A DNA stretch of 64,000 bases from Bradyrhizobium sp. CCBAU 53421 (GCF_015291625.1 NZ_CP030047.1:6014001-6078000), one strand, 5' to 3'. Counted from the first letter of the stretch, positions 1-9,469 are shown. Program-made: numbers and translations. Notes: generated by a model from the sequence alone, not told the origin.

Positions 1-659
1 TTCAGCGTGCCCCCCGACACATCGAAGTTCTGCGCACTGCCTCCCGAAAAAACATTCTCGGTGCCACCGGCGAAGACCTCCGAGTTGCTGGTCTGAGAAC
101 CTGCGAGATTGAGGATACCGCCACTGCTGACGCCGAAGTCGTGGATGGTCGCGCCATAGTCGGCCGTGACAAGGCCGCCACTCCTGACCGTGAAGTAGGA
201 GAGCTGGCCGCCCGAGGTCACACTGACCGTGCCGCCCGACACAATCGTCTCGTCGCTGCCGGGAGCGCCCGTTTCGATGCCGCCGGAAGAAATCACAACA
301 AGGCCGCTCGAAAAGACTTCAACGTGGCTTGTCACCGTTCCGGCAACGTTCAGCGTGCCGCCCGACGACACGGCAAGGAACGACGCCGCACCGCCCGAGG
401 AAACGTTGAGCGTGCCGCCTGCAGACACCGTGGCCGAGACGCTGAGGCCGCCGCTGGAGATATTCAGGCTGCCGCCGGACAGAAGCGTGGCGCCGCTATC
501 GATACCACCGCTCGAAATCACCTCCAAGCCGCCGGACACAGTCGTTCCAGTGGCGCTGCCGCTGGACTCAACGATCAGCGTGCCGCCATTCAGGACGGTA
601 TCGCCGGATTCAGTGCCAGAAGAAACAGTAACGGTCACGCCGCTGGAAATCGTCTGCAT
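1..659 (-). CDS. AIDA-like autotransporter adhesin, N-terminal part (cut by window edge)
   Basis: The minus strand is open from an ATG at 659 to the window edge, so only about 219 N-terminal residues are visible. They are a run of short Ser/Gly/Val/Thr repeats of the form VSSGG..., LSGGSL..., FAGGT..., about 19-20 residues each. This is the strand-loop-strand passenger repeat of AIDA-I/TibA-type type V secreted adhesins, which folds as a beta-solenoid. GGAGG lies 7 nt before the ATG, which decides the start. No signal peptide is visible; the protein opens directly with repeats, as many rhizobial relatives do. The gene lies 80 nt downstream of an O-heptosyltransferase on the same strand, so it is the likely glycosylation substrate. 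The C-terminal beta-barrel, which would prove the autotransporter assignment, lies outside the window. Confidence 0.8.
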   Translation of the reverse strand, partial: MQTISSGVTVTVSSGTESGDTVLNGGTLIVESSGSATGTTVSGGLEVISSGGIDSGATLLSGGSLNISSGGLSVSATVSAGGTLNVSSGGAASFLAVSSGGTLNVAGTVTSHVEVFSSGLVVISSGGIETGAPGSDETIVSGGTVSVTSGGQLSYFTVRSGGLVTADYGATIHDFGVSSGGILNLAGSQTSNSEVFAGGTENVFSGGSAQNFDVSGGTL

Positions 660-739
660 GGCTCTGCCTCCAGGCCAGAATGAAATTCATTTGCCCGTTT
701 CGGGCGTCGACGCCTGTCGGCATCGACGTCCTTTACGCG

Positions 740-2062
740 CTACATTTTGCCGCCGACCGGAAATCCCGGTATGCGCTGAATAATCTGCTTGACGTGATCG
801 GCCGTAATCAGCCGCGTGCATTCGAACTGCCGGGGTGAATTGGCATGCCGCGGGCACCACAGAAAATCCTTGTGGTCGAAACGCACCCGCGGATCGTTCC
901 AGCAACTGTTGCACGCGTGAAAATTGACAATGCGGTAGGGCGTTTCGAATTCGTTGGTCGGATGGGTGAACCCGCTGATCATGACGACCGGCGTCCCCGA
1001 CGCCCATGCAAGCCACGACAGGCCGCTCGACAGACCAATGAAAAAGTCAGCATGCTTCAGGTAGCGAAATCGCTCGGCCAGCGGCTTGTCGCCGGTCTCA
1101 TCCTCGGCACCGTTCGGAATATGGTTCCAGATCAACTGAGTGCCGTGAGTGGCCTTCTGGTCGATGCACACCACCCGGTAGCCGGCCGCCTTCAGGAAAT
1201 TGACGATCTCGCGCCAGCCATGCGGGTTGTTCCAGTATTTGCTTTGCGTGGTGCTCTGGACCGCGATGCAGACATAGGGCTCGGCAATCGGCCTCGTATC
1301 ATCCTTGATGGCGATGCGCGGTGGCTGCTCGGTCGGATCGACGCCCAGAATGTAACCCGCGGTCCGATGTAGCCCGACATGGCGAAAATCGGTGGGCTGA
1401 TAGACGCAATCCTTGTCGTCGAAAAACAGTCCGACGCTGTAGGTCGCGTAATATCGCTCCGGCTTGACCTCTTCGTGGGTGATGAACTCGATGTCCGGAT
1501 ACGCGTCGCGGAACAGTTCGATCAGCGGCGCGCCCATGGCGCAGCTCAGCTTGCAGCCATGCCTGTCCTTGAACTTCACCGCATAGGGAAACCATCCCAT
1601 CGTATCGCCGAGCGTCCCGACCGGAAACTGGATCAGGACGGCGCGATCTTTGGCCGAGTATTCATGATCAAAGAGGGATTCGCCCTGCTGGGAGACTTCT
1701 ATTCCGAAACGGATGTAGTAGCGCTTTGAGCTGTTGACATAGCCGCCGGCGAATTCCGTTTCGAACAACACGTTGCCTGTGTCGAGATCCCGAATTCTCA
1801 CCTTCCAGGGCTGCTCGCCATGAGGGCAAACAATTCGCGCGCCATCATTGAAGTCGAATCGCAGTCCCTTTGGACCGACCTGAGTGGGCAGTTTGGCGGC
1901 CGCAGGATAGGCGGACTTCGGGGCGTCGGCATTCGACGAAACAGCCTCCGACTTGGCCGGCGCGGCGCCGGTCGAACGGTCAACGATGACGTTGGGTTGT
2001 TCCGGCAAATGGACCGACGGGCGTTTCAGCGCGATCGCCGGCGCAACGGTAATCGCATTCAC
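740..2062 (-). CDS. Autotransporter strand-loop-strand O-heptosyltransferase (TibC/Aah family)
   Basis: Predicted to transfer heptose from ADP-heptose to serines of the neighbouring AIDA-like repeats in the cytoplasm. The conserved region begins with RFDFNDGARIV (about residue 68) and includes a GT-B-like sugar-nucleotide site, GLSSGLSWLAWASGTPVV. Four cysteines near the C-terminus (about 384, 387, 403 and 415, as CNSC, WC and EC) match the iron-binding cysteine set of TibC; the first three have the same 3 and 16 residue spacings. The start chosen is GTG at 2062, preceded by AGGGG at 6-nt spacing, giving 440 residues (TibC is about 406). The frame stays open to an ATG at 2269, which would add a hydrophobic 69-residue leader without a good ribosome site. 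It probably forms an operon with the autotransporter gene 80 nt downstream. Confidence 0.85.
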   Translation of the reverse strand: MNAITVAPAIALKRPSVHLPEQPNVIVDRSTGAAPAKSEAVSSNADAPKSAYPAAAKLPTQVGPKGLRFDFNDGARIVCPHGEQPWKVRIRDLDTGNVLFETEFAGGYVNSSKRYYIRFGIEVSQQGESLFDHEYSAKDRAVLIQFPVGTLGDTMGWFPYAVKFKDRHGCKLSCAMGAPLIELFRDAYPDIEFITHEEVKPERYYATYSVGLFFDDKDCVYQPTDFRHVGLHRTAGYILGVDPTEQPPRIAIKDDTRPIAEPYVCIAVQSTTQSKYWNNPHGWREIVNFLKAAGYRVVCIDQKATHGTQLIWNHIPNGAEDETGDKPLAERFRYLKHADFFIGLSSGLSWLAWASGTPVVMISGFTHPTNEFETPYRIVNFHACNSCWNDPRVRFDHKDFLWCPRHANSPRQFECTRLITADHVKQIIQRIPGFPVGGKM

Positions 2063-3804
2063 GAAAAACCCCTGCCCTGAAAATAAAGAGAAACTGCTCA
2101 AAAAAGTGAACAAAAAGGTAAGCGAGATTGATAACCTCGTCACTAAACCTTGGCGAGTACCTCCTCGGGGCTGCTCCGGAATCGTAGGAACAAACGACAT
2201 ACAACCATTAGCTGCAATCCCAGCGCCGCTCCAGCTTGCCTCGGGCGAAGTCTGCTCTGCCCGTGACAACGAACGCGGCGATCACCATCGCGGGCTGGCA
2301 GGTTGAGGCTAATACGCGATTTCCGCTCCGATTTAGATGCACACAAGATCCCGATCATTCACGCGAAGAAGCGGGCACGTCGAAAAGCGGCCTTCATGTC
2401 GTAGAGTTCGCCCATGAGGTTCGTTCATTCCATCAGATGGTCCTCTGGAGGTTGTCGTCGCGGACACAGTCGGCGATTGGCGTATGGCGAAGCGTCAGTG
2501 TGGCAGGCGTCATGGTGCTAGCCGGTGGGCCAAGTTTCGCGAACGGTACCGTGACCTCGAAGAGATGGGCTGACTGGCGCAGCGGTATGCGCAATGAACG
2601 GTGAGAAGATTGCGCAAGACCGTATGCCCATTCGCATGGTGATAGAGCGGCAATCAGGCCACGTCACAACGCACGGACTTGCCTGTGCTCATTGCCAGTA
2701 GGCTTTGAACCTTGCTTGCCCTTTAACCAGCGGCATAAGTGACGCACTGGGGACCGCAAATGTCAGGGTTCAGGCTTAACGGAAGCTCCGCGTTGCGAGG
2801 CGGCGGGCATTACGCAGTACGACTTAGCAATCATGCCTTTACAGCGCGTTTGGTAATTAACCTTGCTTCACCCCTTGGCGCTTCGCCTCTTTCTTCGCCG
2901 GGTCGTTCACTGTCGCTACCAAGCTGACCGAGCCGACCTCCTCGCCGCGCCGAACGTCGTGTCCCGCACATCGAGAAACATCGCAGGATCGTCGTCACGC
3001 GCCTTGGCGACAACTAGTCCCTTGCGCGATTGCGTACTCGCATCGAGCTCTAAGTGTCTGCTTCGAAGGGGCCGAGCTCGGTGGGAATCAGGGAATTCCG
3101 ACACGACTTTAGAGCTCGAAACGTTCCCGGACCGTTCCGTCAGTCGGCTAAGCAGTGCCTTCATCCTAACATCGGATAATTGTAGCCGAATTTGGTTGCG
3201 GGCGTAGTTCTCCCCACCGCTATGCCGTCACTTTGCCGCGCCTCGTTCCTCCTTGCCCCATTCTGTTCATATACCTTACGAGGTAACACGGGTGTCATTT
3301 GTTCTCGTTTGGTCCAAAGCGCTGCCCCACACGAGCCGCAAGGCGCATGCCCGTACTTTGGCCATGCCTTTAGGGGGCACCAAAGGCAGCGACGCGTTGC
3401 CTCACTGGTACGAATACTGAGCTGGTAGGTGGAGATAATTTCTTGGCCGCGCGATGAGACCCAGGACGAGATGTCAGACGGTGTCGGCAACGATAGAATT
3501 CAGAAGGACAGTACTGCGGGCGCGTTGCGAGAGCGGACGCGACAAACGATGATACAGCGTATCGCGGTCCTGGCGCCCTCTCCTGCTCGACGGCACTCTT
3601 CCTCGATGGCGGCGTCCGAATGCGCATTTGCGACTGGATTCAGCCACGCAGATCCCGTAGCTAGCGGCTTCCGTGCAGCGTTGCAGGCGCAACACAACAG
3701 TAATTCCAGAAGGCCCACAAACTCCTTGGACTTTGCTTCGCGCCGAAATGCCCGCCTGCCAGCGACAACGACCTCCTTGCAATGAAGCGCTGGGCAGTGA
3801 AGAT
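2063..3804. other. Gene-poor stretch, no convincing coding sequence
   Basis: About 1.7 kb with less GC bias than the surrounding genes and only short open frames on both strands. The best candidate is 3161-3490 (minus, 109 codons). It contains CLWC and CGSC motifs that could form a zinc ribbon, but no ribosome site or recognisable family supports it. A frame at 3500-3826 (minus) is cysteine-rich and unrecognised. No RNA gene or terminal inverted repeat was seen. It may be decayed mobile or island DNA; that is inference. Confidence 0.4.
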
Positions 3805-4572
3805 TTAACGCGCGGACCATGGCCATGTTGCGGGTTGCGGCCTGCTAGCTTGCGGCCGCGCCGCGGTTGGCGTTGGCTTATGTGTCTGGGTAGCATTGGT
3901 CGATCGCCGCGGACGGGGCAGGGGTATGTTGGGGCTTGCCTTTGGTTCGTCTGACGCCTGCTCCTTTGGAGCCGGAGCGTTATCGATCAGACGGGCCAAT
4001 TGTTCTTGGCTTGCGTTGAGCCGCTCAGCGACCGTCTTGCCTTCCTGCGCCATCTGAACTTGGACAGCTTTGATCTGGTCAACGACAGTGTTGATGCGTG
4101 TTGATTCCGCCTGCCCCGCCGAGAGTTGGCTCGCCAACCTATCATTGTCACGAGCAAATTGCTCTTGCCTGAGCTGTAGCTGTTCGACCGCTTGCCGCAA
4201 GGAGGCGAGATCGCGTGCTATCGGTTGGAGCTGAGTTGCCAGATCAATGGAAGCTACCAAGGCAGTCGGCGCAATCTCTTTTGGCGGGGCTTGTGTCAGA
4301 GGTGCGTAGTTTGAGGAGGGTACGACCGCCGTACCGACGGAGGCCCACCACCAAGTACCGCCACCAATGCATCCCAGCAACAAAAGGCCGATAGAGACCG
4401 GATAACTCATATCCCTCAATCGACGAAGCGTCATCCGCAGCGCACGAGCCAGTTTCATGCTGATCGTTGGACTCGAAGGTGTGACTCCCGCTTCGCGCGC
4501 GAAGTTCGAAAGCTGCTCCTCCAAGCTCGTGGGCCGCTCTTGCACAACCTTGTTATTCAGCGTGGAGTCCAT
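3805..4572 (-). CDS. Hypothetical single-pass membrane protein with coiled coil
   Basis: This 255-residue protein was not assigned to a named family. The N-terminal 57 residues are cytoplasmic-like. One membrane helix follows at about 58-80 (SIGLLLLGCIGGGTWWW). Residues about 105-205 are rich in Gln, Glu, Leu and Ala with heptad character (LRQAVEQLQLRQEQF), indicating a long coiled coil. The tail is Pro/Arg/Thr-rich. GGAG lies 6 nt before the ATG at 4572. It stands alone in gene-poor DNA, and its codon use is less GC-biased than that of the Tad or Liv genes, so it may belong to an accessory segment. Architecture suggests a structural or scaffolding role in the periplasm; nothing more specific can be said. 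Confidence 0.7.
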   Translation of the reverse strand: MDSTLNNKVVQERPTSLEEQLSNFAREAGVTPSSPTISMKLARALRMTLRRLRDMSYPVSIGLLLLGCIGGGTWWWASVGTAVVPSSNYAPLTQAPPKEIAPTALVASIDLATQLQPIARDLASLRQAVEQLQLRQEQFARDNDRLASQLSAGQAESTRINTVVDQIKAVQVQMAQEGKTVAERLNASQEQLARLIDNAPAPKEQASDEPKASPNIPLPRPRRSTNATQTHKPTPTAARPQASRPQPATWPWSAR

Positions 4573-4980
4573 ATGTTGCTCCGCAACAAATACGACGGGA
4601 TCCGACTGAGAGCCGAACTAAGGACAGCAATTGTCCCGACCGAGCGTCTATCAAAATGCGCAAATGGGAGAGAGTGTAGCGTACGTCACCTTAAGCTCGC
4701 ATGGAAGCGCCTCGGGCGCGCCTGAGCTCGCTTAGACTGCAAAGGGCATTTATTCCGACGCCGAATGGCTTTGCCGGCTCGTCCATGGTCAATTGGAAGG
4801 GCCGCTGGTTCGGTCAACTGCAACTTCGTGCAAGTCGCCTTGTGCTACAAGAGCAGTGTGCCTGGCGCCGTCAAGTCCAGAGCCGTGTTCTACGGGATCG
4901 CGTGGGTGCATTCCTAGCGGGATCGCGGCTCTTCAACGCTATGCAAGCAATAGCTGATAGGCTCGTAGCCGCAATCGTCC
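4573..4980. other. Intergenic, nothing recognised
   Basis: About 400 bases between two minus-strand genes. The plus-strand frames here have no ribosome sites and no recognisable protein signature. It should contain the promoter of the gene starting at 4572, but no clear -35/-10 pair stands out. Confidence 0.4.
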
Positions 4981-5199
4981 TTATCCCACTCTGACGAATG
5001 TCCATTCGGGCACTTCAAACGGTACGCCGAGGGCCGACGGATAATGGGAATAACTTCCGAGGAGGTCACCGAGCGCAGCCACTGCCGAGTGATAGGACCC
5101 AAAATCTTCCTCTTCGAAGAAGAAGTGGAACCGGCCGTTCAGCGGCACAATCCGAAACGTGCCGCCCTTGGAGCGGAATTCCCAATAACCGGATGTCAT
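4981..5199 (-). CDS. Small conserved hypothetical protein (rhizobial type)
   Basis: A 72-residue soluble protein starting MTSGYWEFRSKGGTFRI. The pattern of an aromatic W-[EY]-F-[RK] start, then GTFRIVP, GRFHFFFE, GSYHSA and AALGDL, resembles a family of uncharacterised 70-80 residue proteins I associate with Bradyrhizobium and relatives. The frame can also open at GTG 5208, but the ATG at 5199 fits the family better. No enzymatic residues, membrane segments or metal sites are visible. It has no close neighbour on its strand, so there is no operon clue. Recognition rests on memory of the sequence pattern and is moderate. Confidence 0.6.
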   Translation of the reverse strand: MTSGYWEFRSKGGTFRIVPLNGRFHFFFEEEDFGSYHSAVAALGDLLGSYSHYPSALGVPFEVPEWTFVRVG

Positions 5200-5905
5200 C
5201 GTCGCCACCAGACACGCCGACGACCGGCCCTGACGGCCTCGCGCGGATGGACGATCAATCCAACCTCATCACCAACGTACGGGGCTTGGAAAGTCATATG
5301 AAGCGCCCTCGAATCGAACTGATTCTACAGCGGAAGAACATCGTCAGCCAAAGCGTCGACCGACTTATCCATCGACTTTCAACAGCTGATGTCTAGCAGC
5401 GCGACAGATCATTGATCGGCTGATGCGAGGAATGTCGCGAGAGCAATGCTTGCCGGAGCGCAACGCGGGAACGGTCAGTTCGGGCAAGCTTGAAACGGCA
5501 GTTCTGACGCGCACGTAGAAACGCGGCCGAAAGGGTGGTGGCAGTAGCTACCGTTCCGTCTTGGAAGAGAGGTCAGTCCTAACAACCGCAACTTTGTCGT
5601 GGCAGCGAGTTGTCGGAAGAGAGCCAAGCCGACCGGGCGATCGCACACGTGCGACCGGGCAGACGTGCGGGAAGATCACATTCTGACGACCCCATCGAGA
5701 TCGGACGTGGAAGACGGTCGACAATCGGTAAAGATCCGAGCTCAAATTGGCGCATCCAGCTAGCGCACGAGCAAAAAGTCGGACCCGGTTCCTCGCTTTT
5801 CGCTTCGGCAGGAAAATCTGGCCGAACGCAAGAGAGGTGGAAAGTTGCCGAGCCGATACGATCTCACCAGAACCACCCGGGACCGCCTCATCCAAATCGT
5901 GCCTC
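5200..5905. other. Intergenic, nothing recognised
   Basis: About 700 bases. Short frames exist on both strands (for example 5548-5895 minus and 5610-5960 plus), but they overlap one another and have no ribosome sites. Their compositions are typical of non-coding GC-rich DNA. No hairpin with a T-run was found after the SGNH gene that ends at 5906. Confidence 0.4.
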
Positions 5906-6970
5906 TCAATCAGGCATCCACCTGATCGAAGCCGGATCGGCGGGCCGCGTGGTGGTGTAAGTCACCAAATCGTATCCGCGCTCGACGACGAGATCGGCGA
6001 CTTCGATGAAGCCCTCGTCATTCTCCTCCTTCGAGCTGTGAAGCGTCACATCGCTCATGGAGACATTCTGGTTCGTCAGGGACAGCCTGACCATTCCCTG
6101 ATGGTCTCGAATTGGCCTGCAGATCGGGATGAGCCGCGCCTCGAAGTTCGTCGGGTGATAGGGCTTGAGGCGCAAGTTCTTGTGGAAGGTTCTGTCCCCC
6201 TCGATCGACAGCACGCTTTTGCAGGCCGCCGAGTTCACCATGAGGCCGCGGATCGATGCATCCGAGCCGATGTAGATCGGGTACGTCTCGCCGCGTTCCA
6301 GCCGGACGCCCGAAAACGCGATCAGCCTCGACGAATACTCGACTGCCGTGCCCGGTATTTGATCCTTGAGCGGCACGCGCTCGTAAGCCGTGAATGCAAA
6401 CGTGCGTTTGCACTTTGCGGTCTCGGCTGCTTTTATCTTAGTCAAGAAATTGCCAAGGTACTTCGCTATCTCACCCGACAGGAACTCGGCCGGATGACTG
6501 CCGTCTGCGTATAGCTGTTTCGCGTCCACGTTCTTCGACTTGGCGACGGCGGCAATGACGTCCCGGACATCGAGGTAGTACCAGTCCTGCTTCTGGCAGA
6601 CGGAAATACAGGCGGAGATGATCGTCCTTGATGCGTTGATGTCGCTCACCGGTATGCAAACGAAAACCGGCTCGCAATTGGCCCGCTTGGCGGAATGCCC
6701 AATCCACTCCACCCATCTCACAACATCGTAGTAATCGATCGCATTGGCTGAAAGGAGCGAAAAATCGATCACGCACGTATCGACGATGCAAAACTCCGAG
6801 CCCTTGAAGAAGTCGCCCTGGGCGAAGTACGGACCGAGCAAGGACGGAGATGCACCGATCCTTCCCGCTGATTTCACCTCAATTGTGTCATCGGCATCCA
6901 GGAACTTCTGGAAAAACCCTGCCTTCAAGATGCTGTTTGACTGTCCAAGGATCGAAATGCTCAGCGACAT
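5906..6970 (-). CDS. SGNH/GDSL-like hydrolase, two-domain
   Basis: A 354-residue protein starting at ATG 6970. It opens with MSLSISILGQSNSI, which gives a candidate nucleophile Ser11 in a GQSN block like that of carbohydrate acetylesterases. A candidate acid/base pair follows at Asp156 and His159 (YADGSHP). The N-terminal 190 residues therefore look like an SGNH fold. The remaining 160 residues have beta-rich character (LERGETYPIYIG) and may form a carbohydrate-binding or sandwich module. No signal peptide is seen. A TTG/CTG-type extension to 7039 is open but would overlap the divergent gene. It is divergent from a second SGNH gene 31 nt away. Action on a surface or exported polysaccharide is a guess from the fold. 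Confidence 0.6.
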   Translation of the reverse strand: MSLSISILGQSNSILKAGFFQKFLDADDTIEVKSAGRIGASPSLLGPYFAQGDFFKGSEFCIVDTCVIDFSLLSANAIDYYDVVRWVEWIGHSAKRANCEPVFVCIPVSDINASRTIISACISVCQKQDWYYLDVRDVIAAVAKSKNVDAKQLYADGSHPAEFLSGEIAKYLGNFLTKIKAAETAKCKRTFAFTAYERVPLKDQIPGTAVEYSSRLIAFSGVRLERGETYPIYIGSDASIRGLMVNSAACKSVLSIEGDRTFHKNLRLKPYHPTNFEARLIPICRPIRDHQGMVRLSLTNQNVSMSDVTLHSSKEENDEGFIEVADLVVERGYDLVTYTTTRPADPASIRWMPD

Positions 6971-7001
6971 CGGATTGACTGCCTTCAGATGGAACCGCGC
7001 A

Positions 7002-7772
7002 ATGACATTGAAAACGCCTGATGATGAACTCCGCAACACCGCGTCGGCGACATCAATCGTCTATGTCGCGGCGACGTTATCAATTGTCGCGGCGCTCTGT
7101 CTACCATCGGTGGGACGCGCGCAAAGTTCGCGAGCCGCATGCGACAAGACCGATACGCAATTCGCGGTAACGGCGGCGATGCCGGACAATGCGGACGCGC
7201 TGCGCAAATATGAGAGAAATGTGTCAGGCCTATCCGGCGATGTCTCGACGGTGATGCTCGGCGACTCGCTGGTCGAGGCGTGGCCGAAGGAATTGTCCGC
7301 CTCGCTCGGCACCGGGCCGGTGGCCAATCTCGGCGTCGGACGCGACAGGATTCAGAACACGCTCTGGTTCATCGAACACGAACGCGAGCGGCTGCGGAAA
7401 ATCAAGCCGAAATCCATCATCGTGCTGGTTGGAACCAACAACATCTATCTGGACAAGCCGTGCGGCGTGATGGAGTCCTATCAAAAGCTGTTCGGGGAGA
7501 TCAGATCGCTTTGGCCGAACGGCAAGATCTTCTCCATTCAGATTCTGCCGCGAGGCGAGCAGATGAAGGGGGCAGCCGAGAACATCGGATCGGTCAATGC
7601 CGAGCTCAGCAGAAGAAGCCGGGAACTCGGAATCAGAACGATCGACGCCTCCAACATCGCGTGCGGACGAACGACGCCGTGCGCCAATTACAAGAGCGAC
7701 CTCCTGCACCTGACGCCATCCGGATATGAGGCCCTGACCAGGATCGCCAGGGACGGAATCGGATCATCATAG
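7002..7772 (+). CDS. Secreted SGNH/GDSL family hydrolase
   Basis: A 256-residue protein with an N-terminal signal or anchor segment (hydrophobic stretch about 19-35, AQS near 41). The SGNH blocks are all present. Block I is MLGDSLVEAW with nucleophile Ser89; the oxyanion glycine lies in NLGVGRD; block III is VGTNN with Asn146/147; block V is SDLLHLTPSGY with Asp233 and His236. Such enzymes hydrolyse esters or thioesters, often acyl or acetyl groups on lipids or glycans. The chosen ATG (7002) is the first one directly before the signal sequence. The open frame runs further upstream to 6744 but only as a shadow of the opposite gene. The promoter would have to lie within the divergent gene or the 31-nt gap. 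Confidence 0.8.
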   Translation: MTLKTPDDELRNTASATSIVYVAATLSIVAALCLPSVGRAQSSRAACDKTDTQFAVTAAMPDNADALRKYERNVSGLSGDVSTVMLGDSLVEAWPKELSASLGTGPVANLGVGRDRIQNTLWFIEHERERLRKIKPKSIIVLVGTNNIYLDKPCGVMESYQKLFGEIRSLWPNGKIFSIQILPRGEQMKGAAENIGSVNAELSRRSRELGIRTIDASNIACGRTTPCANYKSDLLHLTPSGYEALTRIARDGIGSS

Positions 7773-7897
7773 GCGTTCAACGAAGCTGCGCGGCAACGCG
7801 GAAGGGCGCCTCTCCTTTCGTGAACCCCTGCGTGCGGGCGCATCGATCGTCGTTTCCACAAATCAGGTCGGAGCCGAGACCCGATTGCCCGCGCGGC

Positions 7898-8107
7898 TCA
7901 GGTCAGCATCGCGATGATCGATTGCAGCTGATCGGATGCCGTGGTCACGAGCCCGTCGAACGACGTCTGGCCGTGCGCCGCCGCCCGCAAGATGGCTTCG
8001 GCAACGGCCGCCTTGAGACCGAATACGGATTGGTCGGGCGGCACGCTTGCCATCACGGTGTCCAACGCATCGCGCATCGTCTGGATCAGTTCGGAGCTGA
8101 ACTTCAT
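7898..8107 (-). CDS. Small conserved hypothetical protein
   Basis: A 69-residue, helix-rich soluble protein beginning MKFSSELIQTMRDALD. The ATG at 8107 is preceded by GGAGGA at 6-nt spacing, which outranks the upstream start at 8155. The residue pattern (alternating Ala, Val and Ile with TVMASVPPDQS and AVAEAILRAA) is typical of small rhizobial proteins of unknown function. There are no cysteines, no membrane segment and no obvious DNA-binding motif. It is followed on the same strand by 125 nt of non-coding DNA. Confidence 0.65.
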   Translation of the reverse strand: MKFSSELIQTMRDALDTVMASVPPDQSVFGLKAAVAEAILRAAAHGQTSFDGLVTTASDQLQSIIAMLT

Positions 8108-8221
8108 GGCTGTCCTCCGCATGCTCAGGATAGACCGCGTGCGCCAAGCCACCACTCACAAGCCCGCGATTCCGGATTGCCGTTTCTTAATGCAATGACA
8201 AGCCGGTGAACCGGCGAAGAG

Positions 8222-9469
8222 TTAGAGGTCCTTCTCGGCCAATTTGCGGAAGTCGTCGGGCACCGAACGAACAACCTCCAGCGCTGCCGAACCATATCCG
8301 ATCGCATCCCAGCCGAAGCGATCGCGGACCTTGTCGATGGCACAGTCCGCCGCCCAGCGCGCCATCCCGATCGGACTACCGGGGCGAAGCGCCTGATCGG
8401 CCAGCCCGAGCGGGAGCTCGAGCGCGAGATCCCAATGCTCCTCGAGATGCGACACCGAGATCGCCAGCAGCGAAATGAACTTCTCGCTCGGGTGGTCAGC
8501 AAGCGTGGCGCGCACCAGATTCTCGGCGAGCCGGGCGAGGATCACCGTCGTGCACACGGGCGCATCGAGCGTCATCGAGCGCGTCACCGATTTCAGATCG
8601 GCGAAGCGAACGCGCACCGTCACGGTTCGTCCAGGTCGGGATTTCGCCCGAAGCCGCGTGGCGACGCGGTCGGCGAGATGAAGCAGCGTCGGCCGGATCA
8701 CTTGCTCGATCGCGGGCTTTCGGCCAAGCGCCGATTGAGCTCCGGCCGATCCCGCGCGCCGATGCGGCGTGAGTTGTCGCGGATCGCGATTCCAGGCCAG
8801 CGCCGCGAGCTTCTCGCCCGCCGCCGGGCCGAGCAACCGCGTCAGCGACCGCTCCGACAATCCAGCGAGTTGACCGATCGTCGCGACGCCGATCGCCTCC
8901 AGCCGTGTCTTGGTGACCGGCCCTACTCCCCACATCAACTCAACCGGCAGTTCGTGCAGGAAGGCGAGCTCGGCGTCGGGATCGACGACGACAAGTCCGT
9001 CGGGCTTTGCGACCTGCGAGGCGATCTTCGCCAGATGCTTGGTGCGGGCGACGCCCACCGAGATCGCAAGGCCGAGCTCCGTGCGCACGCGCCGCCGGAT
9101 TGCCGCGGCTATATCGGCGGGCGGTCCGAACAGATGCGTGCAGCCGGCAACGTCGGCAAACGCCTCGTCGATCGAGATGCGCTCGACCAGCGGCGTGAAA
9201 TCGCCGATCACCTCGATGGCCGCGTCACCCAGCCGTTGGTAATCGCTGAAATGGCCGCCGACGAAAATCAGTTGCGGGCAGAGCCGGCGAGCTTCCCGTC
9301 CCGACATGCCGCCGTACACCCCGAAGGCCTTGGCCTCATAGGACGCGGCAAGCACGACCCCGCCTCCGACGGCAATCGGCTTGCCTCGCAGCGACGGCTC
9401 GAGCAGTTGCTCGACCGACGCGTAAAACGCGTCCAGATCCGCGTGAAGGATGGTGGCTGCGGCGGCCAT
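8222..9469 (-). CDS. dinB: DNA polymerase IV (Y family)
   Basis: A 415-residue error-prone DNA polymerase for translesion synthesis. Metal-binding Asp11 lies in HADLDAFYASVE, and Asp101-Glu102 lie in SIDEAF. By alignment with E. coli DinB, the steric-gate residue would be Tyr16. A helix-hairpin-helix-type segment (WGVGPVTKTRLEAIGV) and the little-finger domain follow. Length is normal for alphaproteobacterial DinB, which often has a C-terminal extension. Its start is ATG 9469, and a perfect alphaproteobacterial LexA box lies 64 nt upstream, so induction by DNA damage is expected. It stands alone; no imuA-imuB-dnaE2 genes are beside it. Confidence 0.95.
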   Translation of the reverse strand: MAAAATILHADLDAFYASVEQLLEPSLRGKPIAVGGGVVLAASYEAKAFGVYGGMSGREARRLCPQLIFVGGHFSDYQRLGDAAIEVIGDFTPLVERISIDEAFADVAGCTHLFGPPADIAAAIRRRVRTELGLAISVGVARTKHLAKIASQVAKPDGLVVVDPDAELAFLHELPVELMWGVGPVTKTRLEAIGVATIGQLAGLSERSLTRLLGPAAGEKLAALAWNRDPRQLTPHRRAGSAGAQSALGRKPAIEQVIRPTLLHLADRVATRLRAKSRPGRTVTVRVRFADLKSVTRSMTLDAPVCTTVILARLAENLVRATLADHPSEKFISLLAISVSHLEEHWDLALELPLGLADQALRPGSPIGMARWAADCAIDKVRDRFGWDAIGYGSAALEVVRSVPDDFRKLAEKDL

